Positions 34,735 through 43,983 are shown, counted from the first letter of the stretch. The stretch: DNA of 64,000 bases from Filimonas zeae (GCF_014641615.1 NZ_BMIB01000004.1:310001-374000), one strand, 5' to 3'. Notes: generated by a model from the sequence alone, not told the origin. Numbers and translations: made by a program.

Positions 34735-35172
34735 AAATTTCTTATTAATAACGATTTTAAGAATTTATTTATAAGGCTTTTTAAGGTATAAAACACAAGC
34801 TTTCCAGCCCATTTTTCCCGCCTTCCAGATAACTTCATGAGCCCGGAATGCCATTACATCAGCGGCAATTTCCGAAACACTATTTATGAAACTACCCAAC
34901 AGGCAATATCCATCAGATTCGTTTCGAATAAAATACAGGAAGGAGATAAAAAGCCTGGTAGCAAGGTTTCATCTCACGCAACCGGCCTTTAATAAATGGC
35001 AAAAAAACTGGCTACAAACGGCAAAACTGAACACAACCTGTAAAGACATTTTGACACAACACCCCCTATTTTGCTGAGCGAAGGGGAAGCGAACCTGAGA
35101 GCAACCTACACCGAAGGAACACCGATAGAAAACCAGAGGTAAAAACCAGACAAAATGACGCAAAATGCGCTC
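34735..35172. other. Intergenic stretch without a supported gene
   Basis: AT-rich at 34735-34800, a possible upstream element for the RNA candidate. A 63-codon ORF at 34886-35077 (basic, no family, no good ribosome site) is not supported as a gene. Nothing else was seen before the metG terminator. Confidence 0.6.
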
Positions 35173-35223
35173 AAAAAAAGAAAACGGGCAACCATTTTAC
35201 CTGAGTAAAACAGCTACCCGTTT
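35173..35223 (-). terminator. Terminator after metG
   Basis: On the minus strand AACGGG pairs with CCCGTT (plus 35217-35222 and 35183-35188) around an inner TTTTAC/GTAAAA stem with a 4-base loop. The A-rich plus-strand run at 35173-35182 reads as the T tail. Confidence 0.7.
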
Positions 35224-35278
35224 CCATTTATTTCGAAGGCAGATGTATCCGCCTCTTGCATGTTACCCTTTCTTCAGA

Positions 35279-37438
35279 TTAGCTAACTCCGGCTCCGGGG
35301 TTAATCTTCTCCTCAGGATTTACAAAGTGCAGTTTGCCGGATGCATCTTCCGCCATCAGTATCATACCCTGACTTTCAATACCGCGCATTTTGCGGGAAG
35401 CCAGGTTGGTTACTACTACTACCTGCTTGCCCACTATCTGATCGGGCTGGTAGTGCATAGCAATGCCGGATACAATGGTGCGGGTTTCTGTACCCAGATC
35501 AACCTGCAGCTTCAACAGCTTGTCGGCCTTTTCTACCTTCTCCGCGCTCAGGATGGTTCCGGTGCGCAGATCCAGTTTGGCAAAGTCGTCGTACTGAATT
35601 TCTGCTTTGGCAGCAGCTTCCGGTTTGGCAGATTTGTCTGCTTTTTCAGCCGGAGCGGCAGCGGGTGCAGCACCACCTGACGTAGCAGCCAGTGCAGCCT
35701 GGGCTTTAGCCAAACGCGCATGCAGCTTCTCTATCTGGGCAGCAATTTCACTGTCCTCAATTTTTCTGAACAGCAGTTCCGGGGCGCGCAGCGTATAACC
35801 AACACTTAACAATTTCAGGCTGCCTGCATTATCCCAGCTCAGCATCTTATCTACCACCTTCATCATATGCAGCATTTTCTGCACGGTAAAGGGCAGGAAC
35901 GGATTGGCGAAAATGGCCAGGTTGGCTGTCAGTTGCAGACACAGATGCAGGCAGTTATCAATCTGCTTTTGCAATTCAGGTTTCTCTGCCAGTGATTTAG
36001 CCAGAATCCACGGCTCTTTATCCTGCATGTATTTGTTTGCTTTGCGGGCCAGATCAATTACTTCAAACTGGGCTTCGCGGAAACGGTATTGCTCAATAGC
36101 TGTTTCAATCTTCTCTTTGGTAGCTTTAATTTCTTCAATCAGCTGCTTATCCTGATCATCTATCAGGTCGTTATGAAACACAGGTACCTTGCCGCCACAC
36201 AGCTTGTGCATCAGCACAAAGGCACGGTTTACAAAGTTGGCAAATACACTAACCAGTTCGCTGGTATAAGCCTGCTGAAAACCCTTCCAGGTAAAATCAC
36301 TGTCTTTGCTTTCAGGCGCAATACTGGTAAGGTAATAACGCAGGGCATCGGCCATAGCACCACCGCCGTTTTCCGGTTTAATCCAGTCGTTAATATAATC
36401 TTCCATTTCAATGCTCCATCCACGGCTGGTGCTCATTTTGTCACCTTCCAGATTCAGGAATTCATTGGCCGGTACATTCTCCGGCAGAATATTGCCGTGC
36501 AGCTTCAGCATGGCCGGGAATATGATACAATGGAACACAATATTGTCTTTACCAATAAAGTGCACTAGTTTGGTTTCTTCATCGTTCCAGTAAGGCTCCC
36601 AGTTTTTGCCGTTGTCCAGCGCCCACTGTTTAGTGGCACTGATGTAGCCGATAGGGGCATCAAACCATACGTATAATACTTTTCCATCAGCACCTTCCAC
36701 AGGCACTTTAATACCCCAGTCCAGATCGCGGGTAACAGCGCGGGGCTGCAAACCGCCATCAATCCAGCTTTTACACTGGCCCACCACGCTGGGGCGCCAG
36801 TCTTCACCATGCTCTTTCAAAATCCACCCGCGCAGAAATTCTTCGTGGCGGTTCAGGGGCAAATACCAATGGGTGGTGGCCTTTTTAACCGGCGCATTAC
36901 CACTAAGGGTACTTACGGGGTTAATCAGTTCATCGGGACTTAAGGAGGTACCGCATTTTTCACACTGATCGCCGTAAGCGCCGGGATTGCCGCAATTAGG
37001 GCAGGTGCCTTTTATGTAACGATCGGCCAGAAAAGTCTGAGCCTGCTCGTCGTAATACTGTTCTGTTTCCCTGGTTTCCAGGTCACCATTTTTGTTCAGC
37101 ACATCAAAAAACTCCCGTGCTGTTTCGTGGTGAATGGGGGCACTGGTTCGGTGATAAATATCAAAGCTGATACCCAGATCGGCAAAATTCTGCTGAATAA
37201 TGGGGTGATATTTATCAATAATGGCCTGGGCGGTAGTTCCCTCCTTCATGGCCTGTATAGGAATGGCAGTTCCGTGTTCGTCGCTGCCGCATACAAAAAC
37301 CACATCTCTTTGCTGCGCGCGCAGGTAGCGCACATATATGTCAGCAGGCAAATAAGCGCCCGCCAGGTGTCCGATATGTTTTAACCCGTTTGCGTAAGGT
37401 AAAGCCGCCGTAATTAAATATCTCTTTGGTTGATTCAT
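35279..37438 (-). CDS. metG: Methionyl-tRNA synthetase
   Basis: Charges tRNA(Met), including the initiator. 719 residues: N-terminal LPYANGLKHIGHLAG with the HIGH motif, zinc knuckle CPNCGNPGAYGDQCEKCG (about 144-161), KMSTS in GDKMSTSRGW (about 337), anticodon-binding helical domain, an Ala/Lys-rich linker (about 582-612) and the C-terminal dimerisation/tRNA-binding domain (FAKLDLRTGTILSAEKVEKADKLLKLQVDLG to the end). A full-length class of the enzyme. It is a single gene with its own terminator; no riboswitch is seen before it. Confidence 0.97.
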   Translation of the reverse strand: MNQPKRYLITAALPYANGLKHIGHLAGAYLPADIYVRYLRAQQRDVVFVCGSDEHGTAIPIQAMKEGTTAQAIIDKYHPIIQQNFADLGISFDIYHRTSAPIHHETAREFFDVLNKNGDLETRETEQYYDEQAQTFLADRYIKGTCPNCGNPGAYGDQCEKCGTSLSPDELINPVSTLSGNAPVKKATTHWYLPLNRHEEFLRGWILKEHGEDWRPSVVGQCKSWIDGGLQPRAVTRDLDWGIKVPVEGADGKVLYVWFDAPIGYISATKQWALDNGKNWEPYWNDEETKLVHFIGKDNIVFHCIIFPAMLKLHGNILPENVPANEFLNLEGDKMSTSRGWSIEMEDYINDWIKPENGGGAMADALRYYLTSIAPESKDSDFTWKGFQQAYTSELVSVFANFVNRAFVLMHKLCGGKVPVFHNDLIDDQDKQLIEEIKATKEKIETAIEQYRFREAQFEVIDLARKANKYMQDKEPWILAKSLAEKPELQKQIDNCLHLCLQLTANLAIFANPFLPFTVQKMLHMMKVVDKMLSWDNAGSLKLLSVGYTLRAPELLFRKIEDSEIAAQIEKLHARLAKAQAALAATSGGAAPAAAPAEKADKSAKPEAAAKAEIQYDDFAKLDLRTGTILSAEKVEKADKLLKLQVDLGTETRTIVSGIAMHYQPDQIVGKQVVVVTNLASRKMRGIESQGMILMAEDASGKLHFVNPEEKINPGAGVS

Positions 37439-37543
37439 CGTAAACTATTCTTCGGACGGCAAAGGTACGTAATTGTAGGGCTGAGGCGGAAATTTGCTGG
37501 TTTGGGAATAGAAGCAAAACTACAGCAACCACCCCTCAGACAT

Positions 37544-38530
37544 TTAAGGTTCCTGCCGCTGCTCCAGCTTTCTGATACGCTCATTCTGCAACTCAATTTT
37601 TTTGTTCTGTTCAATAATGTACAGCGTGAGTTCTTCAATTTTCTTCAGAAGAAGTGCCTGATTTTCACCTACATTAACCCCCTCCTTTTCTATTGTTTTC
37701 GCAGATGGCACATCGGGCAAACGCTTTTCTTTCCTGATATGCGCTTCCACCTGCTGCAAAGATGGGAGTTTATACACAGAATCAAACACATAATCCGGCC
37801 AGTCTGACTGGGTTACTTTTATTCCCTTTGCAGTAACGACTCCATTAACAGACAGCTTGCTTTTGGGCATACTGGTACCGATTCCTATATCACCCAAAAA
37901 AAAGCCGCTTCCATCTGCATGTAATTCCATTAAATGCTGCCAGGTATCCATTGGCTCAATATCCAGAATATTTCGCTTAGCATTCACATCAGCACGGGTA
38001 ACCGTCATAAGAAACCGGCCGCCGTTAGGATCAATCCTGGTCCAACCGTTAGGGTTAGCCACAATACCTGTACTACCAGCCCCATCTCCTGATGGCGAGT
38101 AAAAACTAAGCAACCCCTGCGAGGTTGTTCTTCCGTTAATGTGCAGCTTCGATATGGGGTCGGTAGTACCTATTCCTACATTCCCTACACTCTCATTCAG
38201 TATAGTTACATTACCTGCTGCCTTATGCCTCAAAAACGTACCATTTACCGATTCAAAAATGCCGCTTACGCCATCGTTTTCTCTATAAAAGAAACGGAGA
38301 TACCTGCCCTGATATCCGGTTAATGTTAAGCGGCTTTCCCAGGCCGCACTACCGTTGGTATTGGTAATATCCAGATCAGCATGTGTGGCATCAGAATTTT
38401 CAATTCTGGCAGGGCCCGAAACCCTGAAACCACCTTGCTGAACAACTGATGTCTGAAGTGCTACATTTTGTGAAATAGCGGAAAGAGTGGCCGCCATAGC
38501 TGCCAGTGAGAAGAAAACAGTCTTCATCAT
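37544..38530 (-). CDS. Secreted phage-tail-fibre-like protein with C-terminal coiled coil
   Basis: 328 residues with a signal peptide (to about 21). The middle has two GNVGIGTTDPISKLHING-like motifs (about 117 and 215), typical of Bacteroidota surface proteins that resemble tail fibres. The C-terminus has the common YKLPSLQQVEAHIRKEKRLPDVPS sequence and then KIEELTLYIIEQNKKIELQNERIRKLEQ, a heptad coiled coil. The usual intramolecular chaperone (endosialidase) domain is absent, although the segment before the coiled coil is the one that often replaces it. Probably a trimeric surface protein. Its function is unknown. Confidence 0.82.
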   Translation of the reverse strand: MMKTVFFSLAAMAATLSAISQNVALQTSVVQQGGFRVSGPARIENSDATHADLDITNTNGSAAWESRLTLTGYQGRYLRFFYRENDGVSGIFESVNGTFLRHKAAGNVTILNESVGNVGIGTTDPISKLHINGRTTSQGLLSFYSPSGDGAGSTGIVANPNGWTRIDPNGGRFLMTVTRADVNAKRNILDIEPMDTWQHLMELHADGSGFFLGDIGIGTSMPKSKLSVNGVVTAKGIKVTQSDWPDYVFDSVYKLPSLQQVEAHIRKEKRLPDVPSAKTIEKEGVNVGENQALLLKKIEELTLYIIEQNKKIELQNERIRKLEQRQEP

Positions 38531-38645
38531 ACTATTGAATTATGATTGTTTTATTGATTACTTTATAGCCATTCAATGATCTGAAGACCCCAAAGTAATC
38601 AGGGTTTGACCGGCTAAGATAAACATATTAAAACATCACAACAGC

Positions 38646-39641
38646 TTAAATCACCCCCCAATACGTCTTCACCAAATGCTTCACCACCCCTATATATACC
38701 TTCCGGTAGGCAGCCGTTGTATACACATAAAACTGATCGTGCGTGGTGTGAAAGCTCATATAAAATAACCAGAACCCCGGTGCCAGATAAGGTACCACAG
38801 CCAACTCCTCCTCGCTTATCTCCCGGTATTCACGATACCCTTCCAGAAAAACACGATACGCATCATCCATTTCCTGCTGTGTTGCTCTGCCGGCATATAC
38901 GTCAACAGCCAGGTGTTGCCAGAAAGTCATAATATCAATCACCAGCCAGCCGTGGCCCATGAAATCAAAATCGAAGAAGGTAACCGTATCCCCATCGAAA
39001 TGAAAGTTCTTGGGTAAGAAGTCGAAGTGACAATAGCCTTTCGAAAAAGCTGTAGTATCTGTTTGTGCCAGCCGCTGGCGGATGCGCTCTGCCGTATCCG
39101 CCAGCCATCTGTAATTTTCAGTATCTTCTGCCAAACCAGCTTTCAGGGTTTCCAGCGGGTGGAAGAGCAAAGTGTTCAGGTCAAAATTCCACCGTGCGCC
39201 TTTCGGAGCCAACGTAGCCGATACATTGTGAAAACGGGCCATCTCCCGGCCGAATACCCGTAGCTGACTCTCACTCAGTTTAATAGCGGATTGCCCCGGT
39301 GCGTAAGTAAACAATACGGCACATCGCTCACCTTCTATGGCGTTCAGTAACTGAACGGCTTCACCCGTGGTGTCTTTCAACGGATAAGATACTGACACAC
39401 CTGCCTGATGCAGCGCGAGCAGCAAATCCACCTCCTCCTGTACCTGAGGCAAACTTCTGTGAGAGGGCCGATACGCACGCAAAATATAACGCGCCTGATC
39501 GCAGGTTACGGAATAGGTATCGCCTACTCCGCGCATCAACAGCTGACATTGCACTCCGGTAAGTCCGTATTTTTCGGTCAGCAAACGCGCCAGCGCATCC
39601 GTGCTAAGCGTAGAATAAGTAGCGGGAAAGAAGGATTTCAT
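38646..39641 (-). CDS. Phosphotransferase of the APH/ThrB2/SrkA kinase family
   Basis: Small-molecule or protein kinase fold of 331 residues. Brenner-type catalytic loop GYCHFDFLPKNFHFDG with Asp and Asn, followed by the Mg-binding VTFFDFDFMGHGW. The N-lobe carries YILRAYRPSHRS and an acidic helix, EEVDLLLALHQAG. The substrate cannot be told: homoserine kinase type 2, an aminoglycoside or choline kinase, or a SrkA-like stress kinase are all possible. Single gene. An inverted repeat AGATA-N7-TATCT lies about 80 bp upstream (39722-39738). Confidence 0.85.
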   Translation of the reverse strand: MKSFFPATYSTLSTDALARLLTEKYGLTGVQCQLLMRGVGDTYSVTCDQARYILRAYRPSHRSLPQVQEEVDLLLALHQAGVSVSYPLKDTTGEAVQLLNAIEGERCAVLFTYAPGQSAIKLSESQLRVFGREMARFHNVSATLAPKGARWNFDLNTLLFHPLETLKAGLAEDTENYRWLADTAERIRQRLAQTDTTAFSKGYCHFDFLPKNFHFDGDTVTFFDFDFMGHGWLVIDIMTFWQHLAVDVYAGRATQQEMDDAYRVFLEGYREYREISEEELAVVPYLAPGFWLFYMSFHTTHDQFYVYTTAAYRKVYIGVVKHLVKTYWGVI

Positions 39642-39780
39642 ATATTGATTTTACCAGTGCGTAGAGGCTAATTTCTGAAACCGGCGATGTACTCACTTTG
39701 ATATCAGAAGCAAGTGGGCCAAGATACTGTCAATATCTGAATTACTGCAATTTCCCGCTATGAGATAAAGAATATTTTAT

Positions 39781-40689
39781 TTAATCCCTTACAGGAAAGC
39801 TAACACCAGTAGCCTCCTCTGCCAGGCTCCAGAGTTTCAGCGCCAACGCCTCATTCAGCGCATTGGCAGTAATCACCCCCTGTGCAGGATAGCCTCTGAC
39901 ACCCTCATCCTGATCAGGTCCGTACAAAGCGCCGCCGATAGCACGGTCGGCCACAGCAGCATATAAAGAAGGCAATGCGCCCTGCCACGGGTCCATCAGG
40001 GTTCCAAAACGTTCCAGTGCTGCGGCATAGGCAGCTTCGTCCATATACCTGGCAAGATCGGTTTTGTTGGCGCCGGGCTGTGCCGCAATGACCAGCAGGT
40101 GGCCATTAGTGGCATTGACCCTACGTTGTAACTCCACCGCAAAAATGATGTTCGCCAGTTTGCTCTGGCAATATTCACGCATAGGGTCGTAGGAGTTTTC
40201 AGAACGCAGGTTTTCAAAATCAATTTTGCCCCGCAGATAAGCCAGACTGCTCACTGATACCACCCGCGCACCAGGCGTTGCATTCAGCAACGGATACAAA
40301 CGGCCAATCAGGGCAAAGTGTCCTATAAAGTTTACACCAAACTGCAGTTCAAAACCATCCACCGTTTTGGATGCGGGTGGAATCATCACCCCGGCATTAT
40401 TAATTACCACATGCAACTGCTGATGTTTTTGCCGTATGGTATTGGCGAAGGCTTCCACAGAAGCCAGGCTGCTCAAATCCAGCACACCCGTTTCCAATGT
40501 ACCTCTGCCTTTATGCGTTTGTATGCGCGCTACGGCTTGCTCTGCGTTATCCAGACTTCTGCAGGCCAGTATCACATGCGCGCCAGCTTCATACAAAGCC
40601 AATGCTGTTTCAAAACCAATTCCAGTATTAGCACCAGTTACCACTATTATTTTACCTGCCTGCGCAGGTATCTGCTCTTTTGTCCACAT
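39781..40689 (-). CDS. Short-chain dehydrogenase/reductase
   Basis: NAD(P)-dependent oxidoreductase of 302 residues from ATG 40689. Cofactor motif VVTGANTGIGFETA (TGxxxGIG), NNAG in VVINNAGVMIPP, catalytic YxxxK in EYCQSKLAN and Ser in VSVSSLAYL. It resembles the retinol-dehydrogenase-like SDR branch common in bacteria; the substrate is unknown. It is followed upstream, after 80 bp, by an AraC regulator on the same strand, a pairing that often means the regulator controls the oxidoreductase. Confidence 0.9.
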   Translation of the reverse strand: MWTKEQIPAQAGKIIVVTGANTGIGFETALALYEAGAHVILACRSLDNAEQAVARIQTHKGRGTLETGVLDLSSLASVEAFANTIRQKHQQLHVVINNAGVMIPPASKTVDGFELQFGVNFIGHFALIGRLYPLLNATPGARVVSVSSLAYLRGKIDFENLRSENSYDPMREYCQSKLANIIFAVELQRRVNATNGHLLVIAAQPGANKTDLARYMDEAAYAAALERFGTLMDPWQGALPSLYAAVADRAIGGALYGPDQDEGVRGYPAQGVITANALNEALALKLWSLAEEATGVSFPVRD

Positions 40690-40769
40690 AAACGATTCAT
40701 TTAACAGGAACAAAGTTCAGCTGCACAACTGCGGCACAGATACAGATTTAAAAGCAAAAACTACAAAAA

Positions 40770-41675
40770 TCAATCAGCGGCAGACTGGCGGAATTGTTTG
40801 GCCGTAACACCGGCCTGACTTTTAAAGAAAGTAGAAAAATGATTAGGCTCTTTAAACCCAAGGCTCCAGGCAATTTCATTGATAGTCCAGGTAGTACTTT
40901 TCAGTAATATTCTGGCTTCCTGTAATATCCTGCTATTAATCAGTTGTGAAGTAGTATGTCCGGTAATCTCTTTCAGCGCTTTGTTCAGGTGGTTCACATG
41001 CACATTCAGCTGTGCAGCAAAATCGGCGGGGGTATGCAGGCCGATTATCTGATTCAGCATTTCGATAGGAAACTGGCGCTCCAGCAATTCTGCAAACAAC
41101 GATGCGATACGCTCAGATGCATTGGAACCTGTGGACGGGCTACTTACCGCTGGCTGCATTTTTTGCGCTTCGTGAATAACCGTCATCAGCAGGTTGCGTA
41201 GCAGATCGTACTTATAAGCATACGTACCCTGTATTTCCTGATACATTTTTGCAAAAAGCGCATCAAACTGCGCAAACGCATCAGCCCCCAGCGGTACCAC
41301 TGCCATATCCGGCGACTGAAACACGGGCAGCTCTTTCAGGTGACCAAAGCGGCTGAAAAAAGCTTCTGTAAACACACATACATATCCGGTCTGTTTGTCA
41401 CTGATGCGCTCCCAGTGATAAGGTAGCATGGGATTGGTAAACACCAGCACGTTATCCTGTGCTTCTATAATACGGTCGGCATAATGAATTTTGCTATGCC
41501 CTGTTACCAGACTAATCTTAAAGAAACTACGGCGGCTGTAGGAGGTTGGCCGGTGGTCAGCGCTCAGCAAATCTTCCACATGAAAGATATTGAAATGCCC
41601 CACTTCATTTTGCGCGGTGCCCATTTCCTGGTTCACCGCCTTGTAAAATGATTGCAACTCCATTACGTTTGCCAT
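40770..41675 (-). CDS. AraC-family transcription regulator
   Basis: Two-part regulator of 302 residues: an N-terminal cupin-like sensing half (about 1-170) and a C-terminal pair of HTH motifs (LNVHVNHLNKALKEITGHTT and TINEIAWSLGFKEPNHFSTFFKSQAGVTAKQF). Adjacent to the SDR gene and presumably its regulator. A TACCTTTG -7-like element sits only a few bases before ATG 41675, so the second in-frame ATG (41663, MELQSF) may be the true start. Confidence 0.9.
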   Translation of the reverse strand: MANVMELQSFYKAVNQEMGTAQNEVGHFNIFHVEDLLSADHRPTSYSRRSFFKISLVTGHSKIHYADRIIEAQDNVLVFTNPMLPYHWERISDKQTGYVCVFTEAFFSRFGHLKELPVFQSPDMAVVPLGADAFAQFDALFAKMYQEIQGTYAYKYDLLRNLLMTVIHEAQKMQPAVSSPSTGSNASERIASLFAELLERQFPIEMLNQIIGLHTPADFAAQLNVHVNHLNKALKEITGHTTSQLINSRILQEARILLKSTTWTINEIAWSLGFKEPNHFSTFFKSQAGVTAKQFRQSAAD

Positions 41676-41698
41676 GTAACAAAGGTACAAAAATCAAA

Positions 41699-42040
41699 TC
41701 AGTACGCTTTGGGCAGTAAACCTTCCCGTATCAGCTCCTCTTTTAGCTGATAATAAGTTTTCAGGCTTAGCTGATCCATCATTTCCTGGCTTTCATGGTC
41801 GCGTATTTCAGCAGGACTTAACGCCGTATCCTCTTCTACATCTATATAGGCAACAGATAATTTGTCCCCCTCCTTCAAATCAGAAAAATGCCAGATATAA
41901 CTAACCATAGCGGTTTCGTTCAGGCTGGCAAAACTCACCTGCCACACTCCATCCCGGCAGGTAAGCAACACACTGGTGCTTCCTTTTTCAATAGCACCGG
42001 TTAACAGCACATCATTTATCTTCAGTTGTAGTCCTTTCAT
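41699..42040 (-). CDS. Small protein of unknown function, paralogue A
   Basis: 113 residues, no signal peptide, rich in Glu and Asp. It opens MKGLQLKINDVLLTGAI and closes with an amphipathic helix, TYYQLKEELIREGLL. The start overlaps the stop of the gene upstream by four bases (42037-42040). The upstream product has the same plan (MKGF start, central W-(Q/R)-V strand, closing LEEELKNKGLI), so the two are diverged paralogues read as one unit. No family is recognised. It ends 23 bp before the AraC gene. Confidence 0.7.
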   Translation of the reverse strand: MKGLQLKINDVLLTGAIEKGSTSVLLTCRDGVWQVSFASLNETAMVSYIWHFSDLKEGDKLSVAYIDVEEDTALSPAEIRDHESQEMMDQLSLKTYYQLKEELIREGLLPKAY

Positions 42041-42363
42041 ATCAACCCTTTGTTTTTTAGTTCTTCCTCCAATCTCCGGAACCTATCCAGTTTAGCATCG
42101 GGAAAACGTCGTGAAACTGTATAATCCAGCCTCTCCTCTACAGGCGCAGCGCATTCTTCTATTTCTGCAACAGTAACCTCCAGCTTATCAACACTGGTCA
42201 TTTTCCGGTTGCTCCATACACGCCACTTATGATCGGTGTGGTCATAGCCTCCGGTATACAGGAGACAACCATCATTACTGCCATTTACACTGATCACGGT
42301 ATGTCCGTCGTGGGCAGCGGCACTAATTTCTTCACTATTGAACACGATCCTGAAACCCTTCAT
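42037..42363 (-). CDS. Small protein of unknown function, paralogue B
   Basis: 108 residues, soluble. It begins MKGFRIVFNSEEISAAAHDG, has HKWRVWSNRKMTSVDKLEVTVAEIEE in the middle and ends FRRLEEELKNKGLI. It is a homologue of the protein encoded just downstream, with which it shares a 4-base start/stop overlap. Paired small paralogues translated together often form heteromers, but nothing here shows what they do. A further small ORF ends 9 bp upstream. Confidence 0.7.
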   Translation of the reverse strand: MKGFRIVFNSEEISAAAHDGHTVISVNGSNDGCLLYTGGYDHTDHKWRVWSNRKMTSVDKLEVTVAEIEECAAPVEERLDYTVSRRFPDAKLDRFRRLEEELKNKGLI

Positions 42364-42372
42364 AGCTATTTA

Positions 42373-42558
42373 TTATTGAAAAAAGTTATTAACCAGCTTC
42401 TGACTGGTGTGTTGAAAAGCACCTTGCTCATTCACCAGATACTGTGTGCCAGTGGATTTATCTGGCTGACTTCGCTGGAAGACATATGTTTCGATATAAT
42501 CAAAATCCAGATTACTGATAAAGTGTATAGAAGTTTGATACTGGTATAGGGAGCTCAT
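42373..42558 (-). CDS. Possible small first gene of the 41.7-42.6 kb unit
   Basis: 61-residue ORF (MSSLYQYQTSIHFISNLDF to KLVNNFFQ), polar and without a signal peptide or known motif. Its stop is 9 bp from the next ATG, the spacing expected within an operon, and its codon use resembles that of neighbours. No homologue is recognised, so it is only a likely gene. Confidence 0.4.
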   Translation of the reverse strand: MSSLYQYQTSIHFISNLDFDYIETYVFQRSQPDKSTGTQYLVNEQGAFQHTSQKLVNNFFQ

Positions 42559-42607
42559 AAGATCGTTTCAGATATTGCAAGATATAAAAACTCATCTTCC
42601 CTGAAAC

Positions 42608-42641
42608 AAATAAGGGCATACCTGAATGGCAGCCCTTATTT
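42608..42641 (-). terminator. Intrinsic terminator after the BON/SH3 gene
   Basis: Perfect 10-bp stem AAATAAGGGC (42608-42617) with GCCCTTATTT (42632-42641), loop of 14 bases, T-rich on the minus-strand side. Confidence 0.75.
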
Positions 42642-42661
42642 CCCTCTCTGACAAATACAAT

Positions 42662-43084
42662 TTATTCTACCGGTTTCAGATATTGCGCGTAGGCATACCC
42701 TTCCAAACCTTCTTTGTTTCTGATTAACCACCACTGATCGTTGGTTTTGCTGATCAGGGTAACGAAGTCTGCGTGCCCCGCCTTGCCCACAATGGGTTGG
42801 TCAGTACCCGGCCCTTTGCGGATGTTGAGGTTGGAAGAGTCTGTAACCACTTCCAGCTTAGCTCCTTCTACCGCTGTAGCCACGGTTACATTCATTACCA
42901 CATCGCCTTTGAGAAAATTGGGGTCAATTTTCCCGTATATATCCCACAACTGGTCTTTTACGGCACCTGTGGGGGCTTCGCCGGCAATATGCAATACCCC
43001 GTCCTGCTCACTTACCTGAAGCTGGGCAACACCACCTTTTTGGGCAGCATCAATCAGTTCTTTGTATTTCTCCTGTAACGCCAT
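42662..43084 (-). CDS. Cytosolic-type BON plus SH3 domain protein
   Basis: 140 residues without a signal peptide. The first half matches a BON-like fold (VAQLQVSEQDGVLHIAGEAPTGAVKDQLWDIYGKID). The second half is a bacterial SH3 domain with LNIRKGPGTDQPIVGKAG and WWLIRNKEGLEGYAYAQYLKPVE, usually a peptidoglycan- or peptide-binding module. It is the second gene after the BON lipoprotein (23 bp gap), and the two probably act together at the envelope. Lack of a signal peptide for an SH3b protein is odd. Confidence 0.8.
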   Translation of the reverse strand: MALQEKYKELIDAAQKGGVAQLQVSEQDGVLHIAGEAPTGAVKDQLWDIYGKIDPNFLKGDVVMNVTVATAVEGAKLEVVTDSSNLNIRKGPGTDQPIVGKAGHADFVTLISKTNDQWWLIRNKEGLEGYAYAQYLKPVE

Positions 43085-43107
43085 GGTTATACGTTTTAGT
43101 ATATCTG

Positions 43108-43626
43108 TTATTGTTTAACGGTAAGCCCCGATGCATCTACCTGTTTGGGAGTCAACGCATCCAGCGACTGCTTCAGCAGCTTCCATTTAGAAGCAGTGGT
43201 TTCGCCTTTAACAGTAACCACACCGTCTTTTACCGTGGCGCTTACACCCGGATAGTCTTTAATTACGGTATTCACGCCCACTTTCAACTGATCGTCTGTT
43301 GAAACGGTTACACGTGTAGTGTCCAGCGTGGGGGCTGGCGGCGCAGGTGTTACAATGGGAGGAGCAGCCACTACAATGGTATTGGTTACACCTTTCACAC
43401 CATCTGTACTTTTGGTCAGCTCTTCTGCCTGGGTTTTCAGGGAGTCGGCCGTTACCGTGCCAGATAATGTCACCACACCATCTTTGGTTTCAGACATTAC
43501 ACCTGGTATGGCATTTACTTTTTCTGCTACAGCTGCCTGAATATCAGTATCTGATTTTCCTTTACAGGCAATAACATAAGACATTGCGGCAAACATGAGG
43601 AAAGCCGCCACTCTGTTTCTTTTCAT
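43108..43626 (-). CDS. BON-domain lipoprotein
   Basis: 172 residues. N-terminus MKRNRVAAFLMFAAMSYVIAC carries a lipobox-like end with Cys21. Two BON domains (about 28-90 and 110-170), each with the GVxxxxKDGVVTLxGxV motif, are joined by a Pro/Ala linker (VVAAPPIVTPAPPAP). BON proteins bind phospholipid or stabilise the envelope under osmotic stress. Co-directional with the BON/SH3 gene downstream. Confidence 0.88.
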   Translation of the reverse strand: MKRNRVAAFLMFAAMSYVIACKGKSDTDIQAAVAEKVNAIPGVMSETKDGVVTLSGTVTADSLKTQAEELTKSTDGVKGVTNTIVVAAPPIVTPAPPAPTLDTTRVTVSTDDQLKVGVNTVIKDYPGVSATVKDGVVTVKGETTASKWKLLKQSLDALTPKQVDASGLTVKQ

Positions 43627-43789
43627 AGTGGTAAATAGATATAGTGGTGAATAAAATAAATGGTGTTAATATGTAAAGTGTGCATAGGCTACTTGTTTAT
43701 TCATATTAGCGGAACTGTTATAACAAGTTCTGTGCCTCAAAAACAAAACTCCTCTTTAATTCAGTTAACTTGGGGCATAATTGCCTTTT

Positions 43790-43930
43790 ATGAGAACCAA
43801 CCTGATGATAGCAACCCTGTTGTTTTGCACACAGCTGTGCACCGCGCAAACACCAGACAGCACCACCAAAGGCTTTCTGCATTTTACCGTCGGCGTGTAT
43901 AAGCACCATAATTTTTATAACCCGCTGTAA
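43790..43930 (+). CDS. Small secreted peptide, 46 residues
   Basis: A short ORF not long enough for usual cut-offs: ATG 43790 to TAA 43930. It begins MRTNLMIATLLFCTQLCTAQ, a complete signal peptide with the A-Q end used throughout this window, and leaves a mature peptide of about 26 residues (TPDSTTKGFLHF to HHNFYNPL). It lies 53 bp upstream of the ECF sigma gene on the same strand. It may be a true small exported peptide or a truncated remnant of a larger gene. Confidence 0.5.
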   Translation: MRTNLMIATLLFCTQLCTAQTPDSTTKGFLHFTVGVYKHHNFYNPL

Positions 43931-43983
43931 GTTTTTACCCGCCATAGCAACTAAACATATAAAGCAGGTTTTAAACATTGGCT

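Noticed and set aside
34886..35077. 63-codon ORF in the gap before metG
   Set aside because: Basic, no recognisable motif, no promoter; probably chance.
39722..39738. Inverted repeat AGATA-N7-TATCT between the phosphotransferase and SDR genes
   Set aside because: Only five pairs, no promoter elements at a sensible distance; too weak to call an operator.
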